Below are positions 18,179-26,838 of a stretch of DNA of 64,000 nucleotides, in pieces. Where the stretch lies: positions 186,001-250,000 of the forward strand of contig NZ_FOMA01000006.1 of the NCBI RefSeq assembly GCF_900112495.1, written 5' to 3'. The translations under genes and the position numbers were made by a program. Below the pieces are notes generated by a model. The model saw only the letters and a program-made list of their open reading frames with translations, ran no database searches and was not told where the DNA came from. The stretch's first letter is position 1; every line of letters starts with the position of its first letter. This DNA is from Bacillus sp. OV322 (GTDB taxonomy: Bacteria; Bacillota; Bacilli; Bacillales; DSM-1321).

Positions 18179-19091
18179 CCTCTATTCTTTTTTCTCCCAT
18201 CAGCCTTTTATGAATCCATATGGCTGCCTGTGATCCATCACCCATGGAAATGGTTACCTGTTCGGAATGTGCTATCAGATCACCGCCAGACCAAATACCG
18301 GTAACACTAGATTCTTTGGTTCGGGGATTTGTTACGATATGCTGGCTTTCGTTAAGCTGCACGCCTGCTTGAATTGCCAGTTCGTTATTCATCTTGTTGC
18401 CGCTAAATCCAGTAAAACCTCTTTCAGCAAGGATCGTCTCACCGTCCTCAAGTGTTACACCATTAAAGTTTCCTTCATCATCAATGAGTACTTTGGTGAT
18501 TTTTTTCCAAATAATTGGGATGCCATTTTTTTTCAGTTTTAATACAAGACCATCATCCATTTGTTTTTGATCGTGATTGATATAAACGATGTCATCCGTA
18601 AAATATGTTAAGGTAAGAGCAGCTTCTGCTCCAGTATTTCCTCCGCCTAATACTATCGTTTTTTTATCGGCCACTTCATATCCGTCGCAATCTGGACATA
18701 CATAGACTGAACGCCCAAGACAGGGGCCGAGATTTTCAATCTCGGGAAGGCGGTCAACAAGGCCGGTGGCAAGAAAAACGGTTTTGGTTTGGAACGTGCC
18801 CTGGATTTCAGCAGTGACTGTAAAATAATCCTTATGATTTTCCAACTTTACGGCTTTGTCCTTTATAAATTCAACACCGTATTTTTCTGCGTGCTTTTTC
18901 CCGAGTTCGCGAAGTTCGTTCCCGCTGACCCCATCCGGCCATCCTAATATATTATGATACCCTCTGCATATGCTGGAACGGCCATGGCCGGAATCAATGA
19001 CAAGAATATTATGCTTATATCTGCCGAGCTGTATAGCAGCCTGCAGACCTGCTATGCCTCCGCCAATAATTATGCAATCGTAATTTTTCAA
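18174..19091 (-). CDS. thioredoxin-reductase-like NAD(P)/FAD oxidoreductase
   Basis: The 305-residue flavoprotein has an N-terminal FAD motif (IIIGGGIAG, 7-15), a redox pair in VCPDCDGYE (C132, C135), an NAD(P)-binding VLGGGNTGAEAA and a C-terminal SGGDL FAD element, the order of low-molecular-weight thioredoxin reductases. The start is a TTG at 19091 with GGCGG upstream; an ATG 15 codons earlier has a poorer site. The electron acceptor may be a thioredoxin or another small redox protein. It sits next to quinone-defence genes but is transcribed alone. Confidence 0.8.
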   Translation of the reverse strand: MKNYDCIIIGGGIAGLQAAIQLGRYKHNILVIDSGHGRSSICRGYHNILGWPDGVSGNELRELGKKHAEKYGVEFIKDKAVKLENHKDYFTVTAEIQGTFQTKTVFLATGLVDRLPEIENLGPCLGRSVYVCPDCDGYEVADKKTIVLGGGNTGAEAALTLTYFTDDIVYINHDQKQMDDGLVLKLKKNGIPIIWKKITKVLIDDEGNFNGVTLEDGETILAERGFTGFSGNKMNNELAIQAGVQLNESQHIVTNPRTKESSVTGIWSGGDLIAHSEQVTISMGDGSQAAIWIHKRLMGEKRIEE

Positions 19092-19246
19092 AATTTCACC
19101 GCCTATGGATTTAATTGTTTGGCAACATTTAAACAAAATATACCACCGGGGGTCTTGATTTAAACTTTTATGGAAGAGGTTAGCGTAAGGGTTAAAAGGG
19201 GAAAGTAAGTTATAGGGAAGTACAGGAAGATTGATTATAGCTTAAC

Positions 19247-19262
19247 TTGTATGCGCATACAA
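19247..19262. promoter_or_regulatory. perfect 16-bp palindrome, possible operator
   Basis: TTGTATGCGCATACAA is a perfect palindrome located 155 bp upstream of the flavoprotein start and just past the HxlR gene's terminator. Its symmetry suits a dimeric repressor. No factor can be assigned. Confidence 0.3.
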
Positions 19263-19263
19263 T

Positions 19264-19295
19264 TCAAAAAAAGAGAGACTGTCATTTGTCTCCCT
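19264..19295 (-). terminator. terminator of the HxlR-type regulator gene
   Basis: On the minus strand GGGAGAC-AAATGACA-GTCTC is followed by CTTTTTTTG. Confidence 0.7.
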
Positions 19296-19325
19296 AAAGG
19301 TGTTGTATAAAAAAAGATATTAGGT

Positions 19326-19649
19326 TCATGATTCCTCATCAAGTGAAATCCATTGCTCTGACCATTTCTCGATTTCCCGAATGATAGGTTCAATCGCAAT
19401 ACCTTTTTCTGTTAAAGAATATTCGATACGGACAGGAGTTTCAGGGAATACTTCCCTCTTTACAATGCCTTCATGCTCCAGGTCTTTAAGCCGTTCAGAT
19501 AAAATTCTTCCGCTGATTGGAAATGAAGATTCAATATTGCAGAATCTTTGAGGCCCTTGCAAAAGCTGGCTAATAATCATTCCTGACCACCGTTTGCTGA
19601 TTATTTGCATGCCTTTTTCAAATCGCGGACATATAGAAGCTATGTTCAC
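19326..19649 (-). CDS. HxlR-family regulator, YodB/CatR-like
   Basis: The 107-residue winged-helix protein starts with a GTG at 19649 behind GAGGTGAT. It has an N-terminal Cys in SICPRFEKG (C7), then SKRWSGMIISQLL, LSERLKDLEHEGIV and ETPVRIEYSLTEKG. In B. subtilis the YodB/CatR members sense quinones and diamide through that Cys and repress azoR1, catDE and spx. The divergent neighbours here are a catE-like and an azoR-like gene, which supports that role. Autoregulation is likely. Confidence 0.8.
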   Translation of the reverse strand: MNIASICPRFEKGMQIISKRWSGMIISQLLQGPQRFCNIESSFPISGRILSERLKDLEHEGIVKREVFPETPVRIEYSLTEKGIAIEPIIREIEKWSEQWISLDEES

Positions 19650-19724
19650 AGTTATCACCTCTTGAATAATAGTATACCCTATTTGGTAAAAAAGTAACAA
19701 TACAACTATTTGAAACAAACTTAC

Positions 19725-19753
19725 TTGACGGAATAAGAAGAAAATAATATACT
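19725..19753 (+). promoter_or_regulatory. sigma-A promoter of the catE-azoR unit
   Basis: TTGACG (19725-19730) and TATACT (19748-19753) are 17 bp apart, facing catE. The spacing and hexamers are close to consensus. Confidence 0.65.
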
Positions 19754-19756
19754 AAC

Positions 19757-19769
19757 TTACATAAAGTAA
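19757..19769. promoter_or_regulatory. candidate HxlR/CatR-type operator
   Basis: TTAC-ATAAA-GTAA is an inverted repeat at the expected transcription start of catE, directly after the -10 box. Position and symmetry suit repression by the divergent HxlR-type regulator. The half-sites are short, so this is a proposal. Confidence 0.4.
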
Positions 19770-19872
19770 CCTATTTATTTAGAGTCAGCAGTTTGCTTTA
19801 TTGTTTAATGGGTTTTTCTTCTAATGGTAAAAAAGCAAAAAAAGCGGAAAATATAATGCAGGGGGAGAAACC

Positions 19873-20724
19873 ATGGAATTTCATGACAACCGTCACACAC
19901 GGGGTGGACATGTGCATCTTGCTGTAAAAGACCTTCAAAACCTTAAACACTTTTACAAAGAAGTAATTGGCCTTGATATTTTATCGGAAAATGAGAAGGC
20001 TGTATATTTTACTGCTGATGGAAGAGTCCCTCTTGTTATTCTTGAAGAAAAGAGGGAGGCAGGCCCCGCAGATAGCAGAGCGGCCGGTTTATACCATTTT
20101 GCCCTCCTGCTGCCGGCGCGCAGTGACTTAGCCTCTGTAATGAGACATTTGTCTGAATTCGGATATCCCCTGCGAGGCGCATCTGACCATCAATTTAGTG
20201 AAGCTCTTTATTTAGATGATCCTGAAGGCAATCAAATTGAAATATATTGTGACAGGCCGAAGGAAGTATGGGATTGGCAGGACGGAGAGCTTCCATTTGT
20301 CAGTGATCCGCTTGATGCTGAAGGTATTTTAAACGAAGGCCAAAATCAAAAATGGTCAGGGCTTCCAAATCAGACGGTTTTGGGCCATATCCACCTTTTT
20401 GTTAATGATTTAAATTCGGCAAAAGATTTTTATTGCGATGGATTAGGGTTTGATATTACTATTCCATTCCGTAATAATGCACTGTTTGTTTCCAGTGGGG
20501 GATATCACCATCACATCGGGCTGAATACTTGGAAGGGCCATGAAGCGCCCGCCCCAGACCCGGGAAGCTTAGGCATGCAATGGTATTCCATTATTTTTGC
20601 CAAAAGCGAGGAAAGAGAAGCCGCAATCAGCAGGCTGCAACTTGCCGGCAATGAGGTATGGAATGAGCATGGAATGCCTTTTACTAAAGATCCTTCTGGA
20701 AATGTAATAAAGCTTCTTGTCTGA
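19873..20724 (+). CDS. catE: catechol 2,3-dioxygenase (CatE-like, VOC family)
   Basis: The 283-residue protein has two VOC modules. Module one begins GHVHLAVKDL and ends EALYLDDPEGN and IEIYCDRP. Module two has GHIHLFVNDL, LGFDI and GGYHHHIGLNTW, whose His residues fit the extradiol Fe site, and ends DPSGN. This is the pattern of B. subtilis CatE, which opens the catechol ring. GGGGGAG precedes the ATG. It is divergent from the HxlR-type regulator and followed 88 bp later by azoR. Confidence 0.85.
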   Translation: MEFHDNRHTRGGHVHLAVKDLQNLKHFYKEVIGLDILSENEKAVYFTADGRVPLVILEEKREAGPADSRAAGLYHFALLLPARSDLASVMRHLSEFGYPLRGASDHQFSEALYLDDPEGNQIEIYCDRPKEVWDWQDGELPFVSDPLDAEGILNEGQNQKWSGLPNQTVLGHIHLFVNDLNSAKDFYCDGLGFDITIPFRNNALFVSSGGYHHHIGLNTWKGHEAPAPDPGSLGMQWYSIIFAKSEEREAAISRLQLAGNEVWNEHGMPFTKDPSGNVIKLLV

Positions 20725-20812
20725 TTCAGGCAAAATCCTAGGTTTATTTCTGCTTTAAGCAGTAAAATAAAAAAGTCTTTTAAGACAAATAATGAAAAGG
20801 TAGGTATTCAAC

Positions 20813-21448
20813 ATGTCAACAGTTTTATACATCACTGCACACCCTCATGATGAAACAACATCATTCAGCCTTGCTGCGGGTAAATCTTTTGTAGATTCAT
20901 ATCGTGAATCAAATCCTAACGATGAAGTGGTTCATTTGGATCTTTATAAAATGAATATTCCTCATATCGACGCTGATGTTTTCAGCGGATGGGGCAAGCT
21001 TCGTTCTGGCTCACAATTTGACCAGCTTTCAAGCGAAGAGCAGGCTAAAGTCAGCCGCCTTGCTGAATTGACTGATCAATTTGTTGCAGCTGATAAATAC
21101 GTTTTCGTTACTCCTTTGTGGAATTTTTCTTTCCCTCCAGTTATGAAAGCGTATCTTGATTCAATTTGTACTGCAGGAAAAACATTCAAATATACCGAGC
21201 AAGGTCCTGTAGGACTTCTTGGAGACAAAAAAGCACTTCATATACAGGCTCGCGGCGGAGTTTATTCCGAAGGTCCTGCAGCTGATCTTGAAATGGGACA
21301 CAGATACATTCAAGTCATCATGAACTTCTTCGGTATTCCTTCATTTGAAGGCCTATTTATCGAAGGGCATAACCAATTCCCTGACCGTGCTGAAGCAATT
21401 AAGCAAGAAGGAATTGAAAAAGCAAAACAATTAGGAAAAACATTTTAA
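20813..21448 (+). CDS. azoR: FMN-dependent NADH-azoreductase
   Basis: The 211-residue flavodoxin-like enzyme has [20 protein letters not shown], the FMN loop [17 protein letters not shown] and the later [10 protein letters not shown], all typical of AzoR. It reduces quinones by two electrons and also azo dyes, which avoids semiquinone radicals. Within the HxlR/catE cluster it handles quinones while CatE removes catechols. A terminator follows at 21454. Confidence 0.9.
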   Translation: MSTVLYITAHPHDETTSFSLAAGKSFVDSYRESNPNDEVVHLDLYKMNIPHIDADVFSGWGKLRSGSQFDQLSSEEQAKVSRLAELTDQFVAADKYVFVTPLWNFSFPPVMKAYLDSICTAGKTFKYTEQGPVGLLGDKKALHIQARGGVYSEGPAADLEMGHRYIQVIMNFFGIPSFEGLFIEGHNQFPDRAEAIKQEGIEKAKQLGKTF

Positions 21449-21453
21449 ATTGC

Positions 21454-21489
21454 AAAAACCGCACTAGGCCCTGCTCGGTGCGGTTTTTT
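21454..21489 (+). terminator. terminator after azoR
   Basis: AAAAACCGCAC pairs with GTGCGGTTTTT around a 13-nt loop. Confidence 0.75.
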
Positions 21490-21511
21490 CTGTGTAGAGA
21501 ATTTATTCATG

Positions 21512-21537
21512 GTTTGCAGAAACCCAATAAAGGGTAC
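21512..21537 (+). promoter_or_regulatory. candidate sigma-B promoter
   Basis: GTTTGC, a 14-bp spacer and GGGTAC resemble the sigma-B pattern, 37 bp ahead of the next start codon. Confidence 0.45.
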
Positions 21538-21573
21538 AAAATTATATCTTGAAATTTAAGGAGGAGGGTAAGG

Positions 21574-21852
21574 ATGGCAGAAGCAAAAAGAGTTGGACCT
21601 TATGTGTGGCTTGGAGTCGGAATTGCCGGTGCTTCTCTGTTATTGTCTAAAAGCAGAAGGGATAAAGCTGTAAGCTTTTATAGGGATATTAAAGATAAGG
21701 CCGTAAGCCTTTGGTCCCGGCAGCAGCCTCCCGTTCCCGATGTATTGCAAAAGTCAGGACATCCAGATCCATATGACACAGGCGATAATAAGATGGTCGA
21801 TGAAGGCGCCATGTACAGTGTAAATTATTATAATGAAAAGGTTCATCATTAA
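21574..21852 (+). CDS. small hypothetical protein with an N-terminal membrane segment
   Basis: The 92-residue product has one hydrophobic segment (about residues 9-25, WLGVGIAGASLLL) followed by a basic, polar tail with the repeated DKAVSxxR / DKAVSLWS element. It is reminiscent of YtxH-type stress proteins, but I cannot place it in a family. GGAGGAGGG precedes the ATG. A sigma-B-like promoter upstream and a terminator downstream show a single-gene unit. Confidence 0.65.
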   Translation: MAEAKRVGPYVWLGVGIAGASLLLSKSRRDKAVSFYRDIKDKAVSLWSRQQPPVPDVLQKSGHPDPYDTGDNKMVDEGAMYSVNYYNEKVHH

Positions 21853-21867
21853 CATATTTACTCTTTA

Positions 21868-21896
21868 CAAAAACGTCTGGCAGGACGTTTTTTTTT
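21868..21896 (+). terminator. intrinsic terminator
   Basis: AAAACGTC-TGGCAG-GACGTTTT is followed by more T. Confidence 0.75.
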
Positions 21897-22039
21897 GATC
21901 CTTCCTGCAGATTATTGCCTCGTTAATGAATGAAAGGGCTGTATTTCCGCTGCATGCAAATGCGCTTCTGAAATAATGCATTATACAGCACTTCTAATCA
22001 AAGAATAGCATCATACTGCGGGGCAGGTGATGTTAAGAT

Positions 22040-24154
22040 ATGGTATGGAAAATTTTTAAAGATGATATAAAAAGTGTGTTTGTAAATTGGGCGGCCTTAA
22101 TCGTCATAATTGGTGTTTTAGTGCTGCCATCTCTTTATGCATGGTTTAATATTGAATCTTCATGGGATCCATACAGCAATACCAAAGCAATCTCTATAGG
22201 TGTTGCGAATAATGACAGAGGCGCTTACTTAAATGGAAAGCATATCAACTTGGGTGAAAAAGTGGTTCAATCTTTAAAAAAGAACCATGCACTCGGCTGG
22301 GAATTCACCAGTGAAAAAGAGGCAAAAAGCAGAACGGAAAAAGGGGAATTCTATGCTTGTGTGATCATTCCTTCAGATTTTTCCAAACGCATAACCAGTG
22401 TACTAACGGATGTTCCGGACAAACCCGTTATTCAGTATTATGTTAATGAAAAAGTCAATGCCGTCGCCCCAAAGATAACTTCCAAAGGGGCCAGCGGGAT
22501 TGTAGAGCAGGTCAGCAGGGAATTTGACAGAACCGCTAGTGCTGCATTATTCAGTGTATTTAATGATTTAGGTAATGAGCTGCAGCGTGATTTGCCAACT
22601 ATTCAGCATGTGAAACAAATGATATTTTGGCTTGAAAAGGAGCTTCCGCTCATTAAGTATACGGCTGCAATAGCTGATAAAGATGCCGTTAAAGCGCAAC
22701 AAATCATCCAGTCAGTTTCTGCGGGGCTGGAGGAGCTATCAGGTATTAATCAAGCTGGGGAAAACCTGCATCAAGCTGTAACAAATTATCTGGATACTGT
22801 GAATGTTTCATCGGACCTTATCAGACCGCAGTTTAAAGAAAGTTTAAATCTTTTATCAGCAAACTCTGCAGGTTTGGGTTTTAAATACAATAAAATGCTG
22901 GATCCGTCTGTTTCATCTGAAGAAAAAAAAGGAATGACTCAATCAGCTAAATCCTTAACCGATGCTCAAATGAACCAGCTATCAGGAATGAAAAATATCC
23001 TGGAACAATTGAATGGCAGGCAGGATGGACAAAATTTGACTCCATTCATCAGCAGATTGGATGCTGTAATCAGCAATTATCATAAACAGCAGCAGTTGCT
23101 GGAAGCGGATATGGAATCTGGAGAACCAAATGAGTTAAAAAAGCTCGAAGGTCTAAACGGGCAAAAACTATATAGCATGATAAGTGATTTTGATACAGCA
23201 CTCTCACCTGAAATCACTAAAGCTGTCACGAATATAAAAATCCATGCCGATCAGTTAAGAAATACGTTTGATAAACAGCTCAGCTCTATTCCGGAAATAC
23301 AAGATCTTCTCAGAAAAACGAATCGGATAGCTGCCCAGAGCCTGAAAGATTTACAGCGATTTCAAAAAGAAGTTCCCTATCTAGAAACAAAAGTGAAAAA
23401 TATGGCAAACAGAATCAGGGAGTTTGAAAAAAATAATGATGTGAACCAAATCATCGCCCTTTTAATCAATGATGTGAAGAAGGAAAGTGACTTTTTTGCA
23501 CAGCCAGTTTTGCTGGAAGAACATAAAATGTTTCCTATTCCCAATTATGGATCTGCCATGACCCCTTTTTATACTACACTGTCTTTGTGGGTTGGAGGCT
23601 TGCTGCTTGTGTCTATTTTGGCTGTAGACGCGGAGGTGCCAGGTGTAAAGCAATATCAGCTATATGCAGGGCGATTCGTGACTTTTTGGATGCTGGGGCT
23701 TGTACAATCACTGATCGTGACATCTGGAAATATTCTATTCCTTCATGTATATGCAAGTGATCCGTGGCTGTTTATATGGTCTGGAATGATTATTAGCTCG
23801 GTATTTGTGCTTATTGTATATACGCTCGTTTCTCTTTCTGGAAATATTGGAAAGGCGCTCAGTGTAATTTTGCTTGTTCTCCAAATTTCAGGCTCAGGAG
23901 GAACATTTCCTATACAAGTAACACCTGTATTCTTTCAGAAGATAAATCCCTATTTGCCGTTTACATATGCGATTGGCTTAATGAGGGAAGCGGTGGGAGG
24001 CATTGTATGGAGGACGGTTTTCATGGATTGTGCAATACTCATCCTGATTTTTTTCATGTTTGCAGCTGCAGGGGCACTGTTAAAGAGACCCCTTCAGAAA
24101 ATGGGTCAGTCGTTTAAAAGAAAGCTAAAAAAATCGAGGTTGATTGAACATTGA
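22040..24154 (+). CDS. YhgE/Pip domain membrane protein
   Basis: The 704-residue protein has one N-terminal helix (residues ~15-35, then LPSLYAWFNIESSWDPYSNT), a long helical extracellular region (~40-480) and five C-terminal helices with SLSGNIGKALSVILLVLQISGSGG-like ABC-2 character. This is the layout of YhgE/Pip proteins, related to phage infection protein and EsaA of type VII secretion. No ESX genes are nearby, so export of a specific substrate cannot be proposed. It is monocistronic, with a terminator at 24159. Confidence 0.88.
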   Translation: MVWKIFKDDIKSVFVNWAALIVIIGVLVLPSLYAWFNIESSWDPYSNTKAISIGVANNDRGAYLNGKHINLGEKVVQSLKKNHALGWEFTSEKEAKSRTEKGEFYACVIIPSDFSKRITSVLTDVPDKPVIQYYVNEKVNAVAPKITSKGASGIVEQVSREFDRTASAALFSVFNDLGNELQRDLPTIQHVKQMIFWLEKELPLIKYTAAIADKDAVKAQQIIQSVSAGLEELSGINQAGENLHQAVTNYLDTVNVSSDLIRPQFKESLNLLSANSAGLGFKYNKMLDPSVSSEEKKGMTQSAKSLTDAQMNQLSGMKNILEQLNGRQDGQNLTPFISRLDAVISNYHKQQQLLEADMESGEPNELKKLEGLNGQKLYSMISDFDTALSPEITKAVTNIKIHADQLRNTFDKQLSSIPEIQDLLRKTNRIAAQSLKDLQRFQKEVPYLETKVKNMANRIREFEKNNDVNQIIALLINDVKKESDFFAQPVLLEEHKMFPIPNYGSAMTPFYTTLSLWVGGLLLVSILAVDAEVPGVKQYQLYAGRFVTFWMLGLVQSLIVTSGNILFLHVYASDPWLFIWSGMIISSVFVLIVYTLVSLSGNIGKALSVILLVLQISGSGGTFPIQVTPVFFQKINPYLPFTYAIGLMREAVGGIVWRTVFMDCAILILIFFMFAAAGALLKRPLQKMGQSFKRKLKKSRLIEH

Positions 24155-24158
24155 TTTG

Positions 24159-24198
24159 TAAAAAGCCTGTTGCTGGCGAGTTCCAGAAACAGGTTTTG
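24159..24198 (+). terminator. terminator after the YhgE/Pip gene
   Basis: AAGCCTGTTGCTGG pairs with CCAGAAACAGG around a 6-nt loop, followed by TTTTGCC. Confidence 0.65.
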
Positions 24199-24394
24199 CC
24201 ATTGACTGGATCAGCGGCGTCTGCCTGTGAGACGAATCAGGAATGAAACAGCATAGGAGTATAAGCAAACATTTAGAACTTTTAAATTTTAAAAAATAAA
24301 AAACTCTTTATTGTACTTTGAAAAGTTAGGGATTAAGATGGATAAGTGGATTGTATTTATTAAAGTTAAAAAAATGAAAAAGGAGTTGATACAT

Positions 24395-24520
24395 TTGAGT
24401 AGTAGTTCATATGATCCTGAACCCAGTCAGCACGAGGAAGCCAATATTATCTTGGTTATGCATGATGTGATAGCTACAGGAGTATCAGCTCTTAAAAAGG
24501 TAGAATTGCTTCCTCATTAG
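24395..24520 (+). CDS. unrecognised 41-residue protein ahead of corA
   Basis: A TTG at 24395 has AAAGGAG 9 nt upstream and opens a 41-codon frame beginning with four Ser, then YDPEPSQHEEANI and a C-terminal helix (VMHDVIATGVSALKKV). An in-frame ATG lies 28 codons earlier without a good site. It ends 17 bp before the CorA start, so it is likely co-transcribed. I do not recognise the family; a role linked to CorA would be a guess. Confidence 0.5.
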   Translation: MSSSSYDPEPSQHEEANIILVMHDVIATGVSALKKVELLPH

Positions 24521-24537
24521 AAGAGGAGGTTAATGAA

Positions 24538-25476
24538 ATGATTGAAATTTATAAAACAAATGAATCTAGAAATCTTGAAAAAGTAAACGAAATTACAAAA
24601 GGCTGCTGGGTGAACATGGTTGCACCATCAGAAGCAGAAATTCAGCAGATTTGCCTGGAGCTCCAATTGCCCCTTGACTTCTTTAAAGATCCTCTTGATG
24701 ATGAAGAACGCCCAAGAATCGAAAAGGAAGACAAAGATATTCTGATCATAGTCGATTATCCTTATATTACTCATGATGAATCTGGATTTCCTATATATGA
24801 AACAATTCCAATCGGAATGATTTTCACAAAGGATTGTTTCATAACTATTTCTTTAAAAGATACCCCGGTTTTAAGCAATTTTAAAAATAACAAAATCAAG
24901 ACTTTTTATACACATAAAAAAACCAGGTTTGCCCTTCAAATCCTATTTGAAATATCCCTTTATTACCTGCGTTACCTCAAACAAATCAATAAGAAAACAA
25001 ATGATGCAGAACGTGAGCTTCACCAATCAATGAAGAACAAGGAACTTTATACTTTCCTTGCACTTGAGAAAAGCCTTGTTTATTTCACAACATCCTTAAA
25101 GTCCAATAAGGTCGTACTTGATAAAATTCTGCGTTTTAATTATCTGACAATGTATGAAGAAGATAAAGAATTACTTGAGGATGTTATTATTGAAAATACT
25201 CAGGCCATTGAAATGGCAGAGGTTTATACATCAATCCTTAGCGGAATGATGGACGCTTTTGCATCCATTATTTCTAATAACGTGAATATAGCCATGAAAT
25301 TCCTTACTTCAATTACCATCATCCTTACGCTTCCGACGATGGTGGCAAGCTTTTATGGTATGAATGTCGGGCTTCCATTTGCGCACAGCCCCTATTCCTT
25401 CATATTTACGCTGCTCCTTTCCGTAGGTTTGGCAGGAGGAACGGCCTTTATATTCTGGAAAAAGAAATATTTCTAA
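24538..25476 (+). CDS. corA: CorA-family divalent cation transporter
   Basis: The 312-residue protein has a soluble N-terminal domain, a long stalk helix and two C-terminal transmembrane helices. The defining YGMNVGLPF loop lies at about residues 273-281 and the C-terminus is KKKYF. CorA forms pentameric Mg2+ channels. AGGAGG precedes the ATG at 24538. A terminator follows at 25498. Confidence 0.92.
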   Translation: MIEIYKTNESRNLEKVNEITKGCWVNMVAPSEAEIQQICLELQLPLDFFKDPLDDEERPRIEKEDKDILIIVDYPYITHDESGFPIYETIPIGMIFTKDCFITISLKDTPVLSNFKNNKIKTFYTHKKTRFALQILFEISLYYLRYLKQINKKTNDAERELHQSMKNKELYTFLALEKSLVYFTTSLKSNKVVLDKILRFNYLTMYEEDKELLEDVIIENTQAIEMAEVYTSILSGMMDAFASIISNNVNIAMKFLTSITIILTLPTMVASFYGMNVGLPFAHSPYSFIFTLLLSVGLAGGTAFIFWKKKYF

Positions 25477-25497
25477 GTTTAATCCGGACTAAATATG

Positions 25498-25541
25498 TAA
25501 AGCCTCACTTATTCCTCTTTGGAATGAGTGAGGCTTTTTAT
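25498..25541 (+). terminator. terminator after corA
   Basis: AAGCCTCACTTATTCC pairs with GGAATGAGTGAGGCTT around a 4-nt loop, followed by TTTAT. Confidence 0.8.
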
Positions 25542-25659
25542 ATGTCCATCAGGTTCGTGTGTGTTCTTATGCTTTATTTCCACCTCAAAATAAGGAGGGA
25601 TTTTCTACTTGTGAAGGCCTTCGAAGAGGGAAAGATAAGGACAGAAAAGGAGGGGGACT

Positions 25660-25791
25660 ATGGACAAAAATGATAAAATTCCAGCAGATAGCCTGTCAGA
25701 TGACATCATAGATTTAATTAATTCGGCTTATAATGATGAAGGCAGTTCTCAGCAGGACAGCGATAAAAATGAAAAACCAGCCTCAAATTAA
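25660..25791 (+). CDS. small acidic hypothetical protein
   Basis: A 43-codon frame begins at the ATG at 25660, immediately behind AAAGGAGGGGG. The product is acidic and polar (SLSDDIIDLINSAYNDEG, then a Gln/Ser/Asp tail) with no membrane segment. The strong RBS and a terminator 5 bp after the stop support a real gene. I know of no function. Confidence 0.55.
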   Translation: MDKNDKIPADSLSDDIIDLINSAYNDEGSSQQDSDKNEKPASN

Positions 25792-25795
25792 ACGT

Positions 25796-25830
25796 TGAAA
25801 GCCCAGTGAAGAGAATCAATGGGCTTTCAA
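25796..25830. terminator. shared terminator
   Basis: GAAAGCCCA pairs with TGGGCTTTC around a 14-nt loop between two convergent small genes. Confidence 0.6.
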
Positions 25831-25832
25831 TA

Positions 25833-25964
25833 TCAAGATTTTTTTTGCTTTTTCTCTGAAGAAGGTTTTGAAGTGCCTGTTTCGCGGTTTGTGGTACCTT
25901 GTCCCTCAGGCTGTGATGAACCCAGACCAGCTCTTGATGGATCTTGCTTTGTTTTATGATTCAT
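25833..25964 (-). CDS. small hydrophilic hypothetical protein
   Basis: The ATG at 25964 has GGAGGTGA 7 nt upstream. The 43-residue product is rich in Lys, Ser, Gly and Thr ([20 protein letters not shown]) and ends in KKQKKS, so it is disordered and basic, in the style of minor spore or DNA-associated peptides. The family is not recognised. Confidence 0.5.
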   Translation of the reverse strand: MNHKTKQDPSRAGLGSSQPEGQGTTNRETGTSKPSSEKKQKKS

Positions 25965-26059
25965 GTTTTCACCTCCAGAACTTACTTTTCCATTTTGCTT
26001 TTCATTGTATACATATACTGTGTCCAAATGGAAAGATTACAAAAGAGGAGGTGTTTTAT

Positions 26060-26305
26060 TTGGCTAAAATTGGAGTTGAGCAATCCTTAGCTAATGTACA
26101 GCAGGCATTAGTTGAAAAAGGATATGATGTTGTGGCGCTTAAACAGGAATCCGATGCACAAGGCTGTGATTTTTGTGTTGTTACTGGCCTGGATTCGAAT
26201 GTGATGGGCATGCAGGATACATCTATAAAAGGATCAGTGATAGATGCAAACGGACTGTCTGCAGATGAAGTATGCGAGCAGATTCAGCAAAAAATGCAGT
26301 ACTAA
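26060..26305 (+). CDS. UPF0180 (YkuS-like) protein
   Basis: The 81-residue protein starts at a TTG with GAGGAGGTG 7 nt upstream. It has [20 protein letters not shown], two Cys in [10 protein letters not shown], and [14 protein letters not shown], matching UPF0180. Its role is unknown. It is monocistronic, with a hairpin after the stop. Confidence 0.85.
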   Translation: MAKIGVEQSLANVQQALVEKGYDVVALKQESDAQGCDFCVVTGLDSNVMGMQDTSIKGSVIDANGLSADEVCEQIQQKMQY

Positions 26306-26336
26306 ATAACAGGGATTTTTAAGCACGGAAGCTTGA

Positions 26337-26382
26337 TAGGAAATCCAAATCCGAATTGTCATTCGCATTTGGATTTCCCCTG
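26337..26382. terminator. hairpin between convergent ykuS-like and osmC-like genes
   Basis: GGAAATCCAAAT pairs with ATTTGGATTTCC around a 15-nt loop. T content is modest on both sides. Confidence 0.5.
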
Positions 26383-26385
26383 GCT

Positions 26386-26838
26386 TCATTTTTTTGCTGA
26401 AGCGATTATTGGATCCACTGCTATATCGACATTTCCTCTGACTGCCCTGGAAATCATACATGATTCTTCAGCTTTCTCAATAAGTCTTACCGCTTTTTCA
26501 ACATCTCTGTCAGAAGTGCCGGCCTTCAATACAAGATGAGGACGGTGAATGATCTTTTTATATGTAAACACCCCATTTGTGACATCAACAATTCCTTCAG
26601 ACTCCATCGTAAGGCTTTCCTTCTCGATTTTGCTCCTCTCAAGCATTGCTGCAAGTGTAATGATGTAACAGGTTGCCGCAGCGCCCAGCAGCATTTCATC
26701 AGGATTGGTGCCCTCGCCGGGTCCATCCATTTCAGGGGGAATCGATATCTTGGTTTGGAGTTTTCCTGCCTGAATGCTTCCTGTGCCGTTTCTTAGTCCT
26801 GGCCAGCTGGCCTTTAAGTGAAAATGATGCTCTGCCAT
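26386..26838 (-). CDS. OsmC/Ohr family protein (SACOL1771-type)
   Basis: The 150-residue product has the OsmC pattern: PDEMLLGAAATCYIITLAAML with the first redox Cys, and KAEESCMISRAVRGNV with the second. Such proteins reduce organic hydroperoxides with a Cys pair. GGGAGGA precedes the ATG. The gene stands alone and its position near quinone and OpuC-type genes may be coincidental. Confidence 0.88.
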   Translation of the reverse strand: MAEHHFHLKASWPGLRNGTGSIQAGKLQTKISIPPEMDGPGEGTNPDEMLLGAAATCYIITLAAMLERSKIEKESLTMESEGIVDVTNGVFTYKKIIHRPHLVLKAGTSDRDVEKAVRLIEKAEESCMISRAVRGNVDIAVDPIIASAKK

